Shown one piece after another: positions 60,578-64,000 of a stretch of DNA of 64,000 nt. The notes beneath the pieces were generated by a model that saw only the letters and a program-made list of their open reading frames with translations, searched no databases and was not told where the DNA came from. Location: the NCBI RefSeq assembly GCF_002916655.1, contig NZ_PPSM01000014.1:1-64000 (forward strand), read 5' to 3'. A program made the translations under genes and the position numbers. This DNA is from Novosphingobium sp. HII-3 (GTDB lineage Bacteria; Pseudomonadota; Alphaproteobacteria; Sphingomonadales; Sphingomonadaceae). The first letter of the stretch is position 1; each line of letters begins with the position of its first letter.

Positions 60578-61468
60578 GTGACTGACGGGAATTTCGTAAC
60601 CATCACCTCCGGCGATCTCACCGCCCGGATCAATCCGATCGGGGCGGAGCTGTGGTCGCTCACGGACAGGCTCGGCCGTGAGTACATGACGGATGCGGAC
60701 CCGGCGTTCTGGACCGGGCACGCGCCCTTGCTGTTCCCGATCGTTGGCGCAGTGAACAACAATCGCTACCGTCTGGACGGGCGAGAGTACGCGCTGCCCA
60801 AGCATGGCTTCGCACGGCATTCGTCCTTTGCGGTCGTGGAGGCCGACCGAGGCCACGCCATGTTCCGGCTGACGGATACGGAGGAGACGCGTGCGGTTTA
60901 CCCGTTTGCCTTTGCGCTGGAGATGCTCTTGCGGATCGAAGGCTCCAGCCTGTGCATGGAAGCCCGCATCACGAACACGGGGCTTGAGGCGATGCCCTTC
61001 AGCTTCGGTTTTCACCCGGCCTTCGCCTGGCCGCTTCCCGGAAGCGCCGCGAAGGGTGACCATGCCATCGCGTTCGACTGTCCCGAGCCTCAACCGATCC
61101 GCCGTCTGGACCGGGCAACAGGTCTGGTTCTCCCGGAACCTCTCGCCACTCCGGTCGAAGGCCACCTGCTGCAACCGGACGAAGCGCACTTCAAGGACGA
61201 CGCCCTCATCTGGGATCGCCTTTCCAGCCGCAGCCTGACATTCGGCGCTCCCGGATCAAGCCAGCTCGCGATCGCCTTCCCCGATACGCCGATGCTGGGC
61301 ATCTGGCAGAAGCCGGGCGCGGCCTACCTGTGCATAGAGCCGTGGCAGGGCATGGCGGACCCTCTTGGCTTCGCCGAGGATTTCCGCGAAAAGCCCGGCA
61401 TCGTCATCCTGCCGCCGTCCGAGGTGCGCAGCTTTCGCATGGACGTTAAAGTCCTGCCCGCCGACTGA
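60578..61468 (+). CDS. Aldose 1-epimerase family protein
   Basis: 296-residue mutarotase-like enzyme acting on sugar anomers. The early region LTARINPIGAELWSLTDRLGREYMTDADPAFW is typical of the GalM/YeaD fold. KHGFARHSSFAVVE carries the first catalytic His, and FSFGFHPAFAWPL the second. The start is GTG at 60578 with GGGAG 8 bases upstream. It follows pheT by 19 bases and the SDR gene begins 11 bases later, so a pheS-pheT-epimerase-SDR operon is possible. Substrate unknown. Confidence 0.9.
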   Translation: MTDGNFVTITSGDLTARINPIGAELWSLTDRLGREYMTDADPAFWTGHAPLLFPIVGAVNNNRYRLDGREYALPKHGFARHSSFAVVEADRGHAMFRLTDTEETRAVYPFAFALEMLLRIEGSSLCMEARITNTGLEAMPFSFGFHPAFAWPLPGSAAKGDHAIAFDCPEPQPIRRLDRATGLVLPEPLATPVEGHLLQPDEAHFKDDALIWDRLSSRSLTFGAPGSSQLAIAFPDTPMLGIWQKPGAAYLCIEPWQGMADPLGFAEDFREKPGIVILPPSEVRSFRMDVKVLPAD

Positions 61469-61479
61469 AGGAGCCCGCC

Positions 61480-62229
61480 ATGAAAACCGTTCTCGTAACC
61501 GGCGCCACGTCCGGCATCGGCGAAGCCTGCGCTCGTGCTTTCGTGAAGGCGGGCTGGCGCGTCGTCGGCACCGGCCGCCGGGCTGACAGGCTTGCCGCCC
61601 TTGGTGCGGAGTTGGGAGGCGACCGCTTCCATGCCGCCGTCTTCGATGTTCGCGACGAGGCGGCGCGTGACGCGGCGCTTGATGCGCTGCCGGCGGAATT
61701 CTCGGCGATCGACTGTTTGGTCAACAACGCCGGACTGGCGCGCGGTGCGGCCCCCGCGCAGCAGTCCGAACTGGCGGACTGGAAGACGATGATCGACACC
61801 AACGTCACCGCGCTGGCTTCGATCACGCACCGGCTTCTGCCTGGCCTGATCGAGCGCAAAGGAGCGATCGTGATGCTGTCGTCCGTGGCGGCGACGTATC
61901 CTTACACGGGCGGCAACGTGTACGGCGGCACCAAGGCTTTCGTGCGCCAGCTGGCCCTTGGCCTGCGATCCGACCTGTCCGGCACCGGCGTGCGGGTCAC
62001 CTCGATCGAGCCCGGCATGGTGGAAACGGAATTCACCGTCGTGCGCAACGGCGGCGACCAGGACGCATCGGACCGGCTTTACGCGGGCGTAAACCCGATG
62101 ACCGGCGATGACATCGCTGAAACCGTGCTCTGGGTTGCTTCGCTGCCACCTCACATCAACATCAACACGCTGGAACTGATGCCGGTCAATCAGTCCTTCG
62201 CCGGCTTCCAGGTCGCGCGCGAAGGCTGA
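61480..62229 (+). CDS. Short-chain dehydrogenase/reductase (YdfG-like)
   Basis: 249-residue NADP-dependent oxidoreductase. The cofactor loop VLVTGATSGIGEACARAF is at residues 4-21 with GTGRRADRL favouring NADP. LVNNAGLARG follows, the catalytic Ser is in IVMLSSVAATYPYTGG, and YGGTKAF supplies Tyr and Lys (YxxxK). The late region VRVTSIEPGMVETEFTVVR is the YdfG-type substrate lid seen in 3-hydroxy acid (serine/allo-threonine) dehydrogenases. It is probably cotranscribed with the preceding epimerase; a terminator-like hairpin is not obvious after it. Confidence 0.93.
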   Translation: MKTVLVTGATSGIGEACARAFVKAGWRVVGTGRRADRLAALGAELGGDRFHAAVFDVRDEAARDAALDALPAEFSAIDCLVNNAGLARGAAPAQQSELADWKTMIDTNVTALASITHRLLPGLIERKGAIVMLSSVAATYPYTGGNVYGGTKAFVRQLALGLRSDLSGTGVRVTSIEPGMVETEFTVVRNGGDQDASDRLYAGVNPMTGDDIAETVLWVASLPPHININTLELMPVNQSFAGFQVAREG

Positions 62230-62295
62230 CCCGGCTTGCCGAAAGGGGCAGACGACGGACTTTCCTTCTGCCCGCCGGCAAACTAAAGCGCGCGG

Positions 62296-63831
62296 ATGAC
62301 AACCTCTGCCCACCCGTCCCGGCGCACTTTCGCGATCATTTCCCACCCTGACGCCGGTAAGACCACGCTGACGGAGAAGCTGCTGCTTCAGGGCGGTGCG
62401 ATTCATCTTGCCGGCCAGGTAAAGGCACGCGGGGCGGCGCGGCGCGCGCGTTCGGACTGGATGAAGATCGAGCAGCAGCGCGGCATCTCGGTGACCAGCT
62501 CGGTCATGACGTTCGAGCGCGACGGTATCACCTTCAACCTGCTCGACACGCCGGGCCACGAGGATTTCTCGGAGGACACCTACCGGACCCTGACGGCCGT
62601 CGATTCGGCGATCATGGTGATCGACGCGGCGAAGGGCATCGAGCCCCAGACCCGCAAGCTGTTCGAAGTGTGCCGTCTCCGCTCGGTGCCGATCATCACC
62701 TTCATCAACAAGGTCGACCGCGAAGGCCGCGCCTGCTTCGACCTCCTGGACGAAGTGGCCGACATGCTGGCGCTCGACGTGTGCCCGATGTCCTGGCCGG
62801 TCGGTATGGGTGGCCAGTTCGAGGGTATCCTCGACATCGCCTCCGGCCGCATCAGCCGGCCGGAAGGCCCCTCGAAGGAGTTCCTCGGCAAGGTGGAGGA
62901 GGGCGCCACCCTGCCCGAAGCGGTGGCGGAAGAATTGGAGCTGGCCCAGGCAGGCTATCCCGAATTCGACGTCGAGGCGTATCGCGGCGGGGACCTGACG
63001 CCGGTCTACTTCGGCTCGGCACTCAAGAATTTCGGCATAGCTGAGCTGATCGACGCCATCGCGCGTTATGCGCCCCCGCCCCGCCCGCAGCCGTCCGATC
63101 AGGGCCCGATTGAGCCTTCGAACAAGGAAGTCACCGGCTTCATCTTCAAGGTGCAGGCGAACATGGATCCCATGCACCGGGACCGCATCGCCTTCATGCG
63201 GCTGGTGTCCGGCACGTTCAAGCGCGGCATGAAGCTTACGCCCTCCGGGCTGGGCAAGCCGATCGCCGTTCATTCGCCGATCCTCTTCTTCGCGCAGGAC
63301 CGCGAGATCGCGGATAACGCGGAGCCGGGCGATATCATCGGTATTCCCAATCATGGCACGTTGCGCGTGGGTGACACGCTGTCGGAACGCAACGACGTGC
63401 GCTTCGTTGGCCTGCCGAACTTCGCGCCGGAAATCCTGCGCCGCGTGGCGCTGAAGGACCCGACCAAGACCAAGCAGCTCAGGAAGGCGCTGGACGACCT
63501 GTCAGAAGAAGGCGTGATCCAGGTGTTCTATCCGGAGATCGGATCGCAGTGGATCGTCGGCGTGGTGGGTCAGCTTCAGCTCGACGTGCTCATCAGCCGC
63601 CTCGAAGCCGAGTACAAGGTGGAAGCCGTGCTCGAGGGATCGCCGTTCGACACCGCCCGCTGGCTCAAGGGCGATGATAAGGCACTGCGTGACTTTGCGG
63701 AGTTCAACAAGATGAACCTGGCAAGGGACCGGGACGGAGATCCGGTGTTCATGGCACGTTCGGCATGGGACGTCAGCTATCAGCAGGAGCGCAACCCGGA
63801 CCTGACCTTCAGCGCCACAAAGGAGCGCTGA
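62296..63831 (+). CDS. prfC: Peptide chain release factor 3
   Basis: 511-residue translational GTPase that recycles RF1 and RF2 after stop-codon reading. G1 ISHPDAGKTTLTEKL is at residues 15-29. The switch region KARGAARRARSDWMKIEQQRGISVTSSVM is typical of RF3. G3 LLDTPGHEDFSEDTYR and G4 NKVDREGR follow. Domains II and III extend through GDIIGIPNHGTLRVGDTL to the C-terminus ERNPDLTFSATKER. The ATG is at 62296. Length and order are normal. Confidence 0.96.
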   Translation: MTTSAHPSRRTFAIISHPDAGKTTLTEKLLLQGGAIHLAGQVKARGAARRARSDWMKIEQQRGISVTSSVMTFERDGITFNLLDTPGHEDFSEDTYRTLTAVDSAIMVIDAAKGIEPQTRKLFEVCRLRSVPIITFINKVDREGRACFDLLDEVADMLALDVCPMSWPVGMGGQFEGILDIASGRISRPEGPSKEFLGKVEEGATLPEAVAEELELAQAGYPEFDVEAYRGGDLTPVYFGSALKNFGIAELIDAIARYAPPPRPQPSDQGPIEPSNKEVTGFIFKVQANMDPMHRDRIAFMRLVSGTFKRGMKLTPSGLGKPIAVHSPILFFAQDREIADNAEPGDIIGIPNHGTLRVGDTLSERNDVRFVGLPNFAPEILRRVALKDPTKTKQLRKALDDLSEEGVIQVFYPEIGSQWIVGVVGQLQLDVLISRLEAEYKVEAVLEGSPFDTARWLKGDDKALRDFAEFNKMNLARDRDGDPVFMARSAWDVSYQQERNPDLTFSATKER

Positions 63832-63910
63832 GGGATCGCCAGACGCTCTCACGGAACCTGACGGCTCCCCAGGTGCTTGTCACTCAAGGCCAAATCAGCG
63901 GAACCGTGCA

Positions 63911-64000
63911 TTGCTCCTCAAGTTCGCCAGTTACAACATCCACAAGGCCGTCGGGCTGGACCGGCGTCGGGATCCCGAACGTATCCTTACGGTGCTGAAA
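63911..64000 (+). CDS. Endonuclease/exonuclease/phosphatase family protein, N-terminal fragment
   Basis: The last 90 bases open a frame reading KFASYNIHKAVGLDRRRDPERI, the typical start of EEP-superfamily proteins (the Asn in SYNIH is a metal-site residue). The frame runs off the window edge. The start is uncertain; TTG at 63911 is the only start-like codon close before the motif. These enzymes are Mg2+-dependent phosphodiesterases or phosphatases; the substrate cannot be told from 30 residues. Confidence 0.65.
   Translation, partial: MLLKFASYNIHKAVGLDRRRDPERILTVLK

Noticed and set aside
57931-60762. 943-codon open frame antisense to pheS/pheT
   Set aside because: It lies wholly opposite strong conserved genes, has an Arg/Ala/His-rich composition without domains, and is the expected by-product of GC-rich codon bias.
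61324-63354. 676-codon frame antisense to SDR and prfC
   Set aside because: Covers three confidently identified genes on the other strand; no motif.
1-64000. CRISPR arrays, insertion sequences, prophage, toxin-antitoxin or restriction genes
   Set aside because: Looked for regular repeats, transposase, integrase, phage and defence families; none found. The window is ordinary core chromosome outside the regions highlighted.

Overview
This is a GC-rich window from a bacterial chromosome. Gene content and protein style point to an alphaproteobacterium of the order Sphingomonadales, probably Novosphingobium-like. The evidence is a MipZ-type division ATPase with no Min proteins, a tonB-exbB-exbD-exbD operon, secreted amidohydrolases next to a peptide symporter, a Zur-type Fur protein, a compact petABC (bc1) operon, and matches to the alphaproteobacterial CtrA (TTAA-N7-TTAA) and EcfG (GGAAC-N17-CGTT) motifs. 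This assignment is inferred from families; no rRNA is present. The window is mostly core chromosome. I see no insertion sequence, prophage, integrase or CRISPR array.

Layout. 0-6.9 kb: the end of a ferredoxin reductase, queG, a NatAB-like ABC exporter, a tandem PilZ protein, tRNA-Leu(TAA), ihfB with a terminator-like hairpin in its leader, and a POT peptide symporter. 6.9-12.8 kb: two secreted amidohydrolases, the second without its metal-binding histidines; dxs behind a candidate general-stress promoter; a Zur-like regulator; two small membrane proteins. 12.8-17.9 kb: purH, a heparinase II/III-like protein, rpe and a DUF2141 protein.

17.9-24.8 kb is the most unusual block. It holds two NTP-transferase-type proteins, an uncharacterised protein with a nucleotidyltransferase-like motif, a lipid kinase, a CDP-alcohol phosphotransferase with an extra N-terminal domain, a HIT protein and a polysaccharide flippase. 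I read it as a candidate pathway that activates a small headgroup and attaches it to a phosphorylated lipid (glycerolipid or sphingolipid), possibly with export.

24.8-32.6 kb: M20 amidohydrolase, small acetyltransferase, threonine aldolase with a translationally coupled DMT exporter, NAD-dependent epimerase, pepN and a PgeF/YfiH protein. 32.8-37.6 kb: the petABC operon, apt and malonyl-CoA decarboxylase. 37.9-39.5 kb: tRNA-Gly(TCC), then a regulatory stretch with a helix-turn-helix-only LuxR protein, a response regulator with a degenerate receiver domain, and several palindromes in a visibly AT-richer spacer.

39.6-45.8 kb: panC, mipZ, a membrane-anchored J-domain protein, phosphomannomutase and an Lhr-like helicase. 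45.9-48.5 kb: the TonB energy-transduction operon. 48.9-56.1 kb: two exported proteins of unknown function, hom, glpX, prs, an AraC regulator preceded by a perfect CtrA-type box, a histidinol-phosphatase-like enzyme and a gamma-glutamylcyclotransferase-like protein. 56.2-64 kb: rpmI-rplT, pheS-pheT, an aldose 1-epimerase, an SDR, prfC and the first 30 codons of an endonuclease/exonuclease/phosphatase-family gene. Start codons were chosen from ribosome-binding sites, overlaps and family length, and several remain ambiguous as noted.
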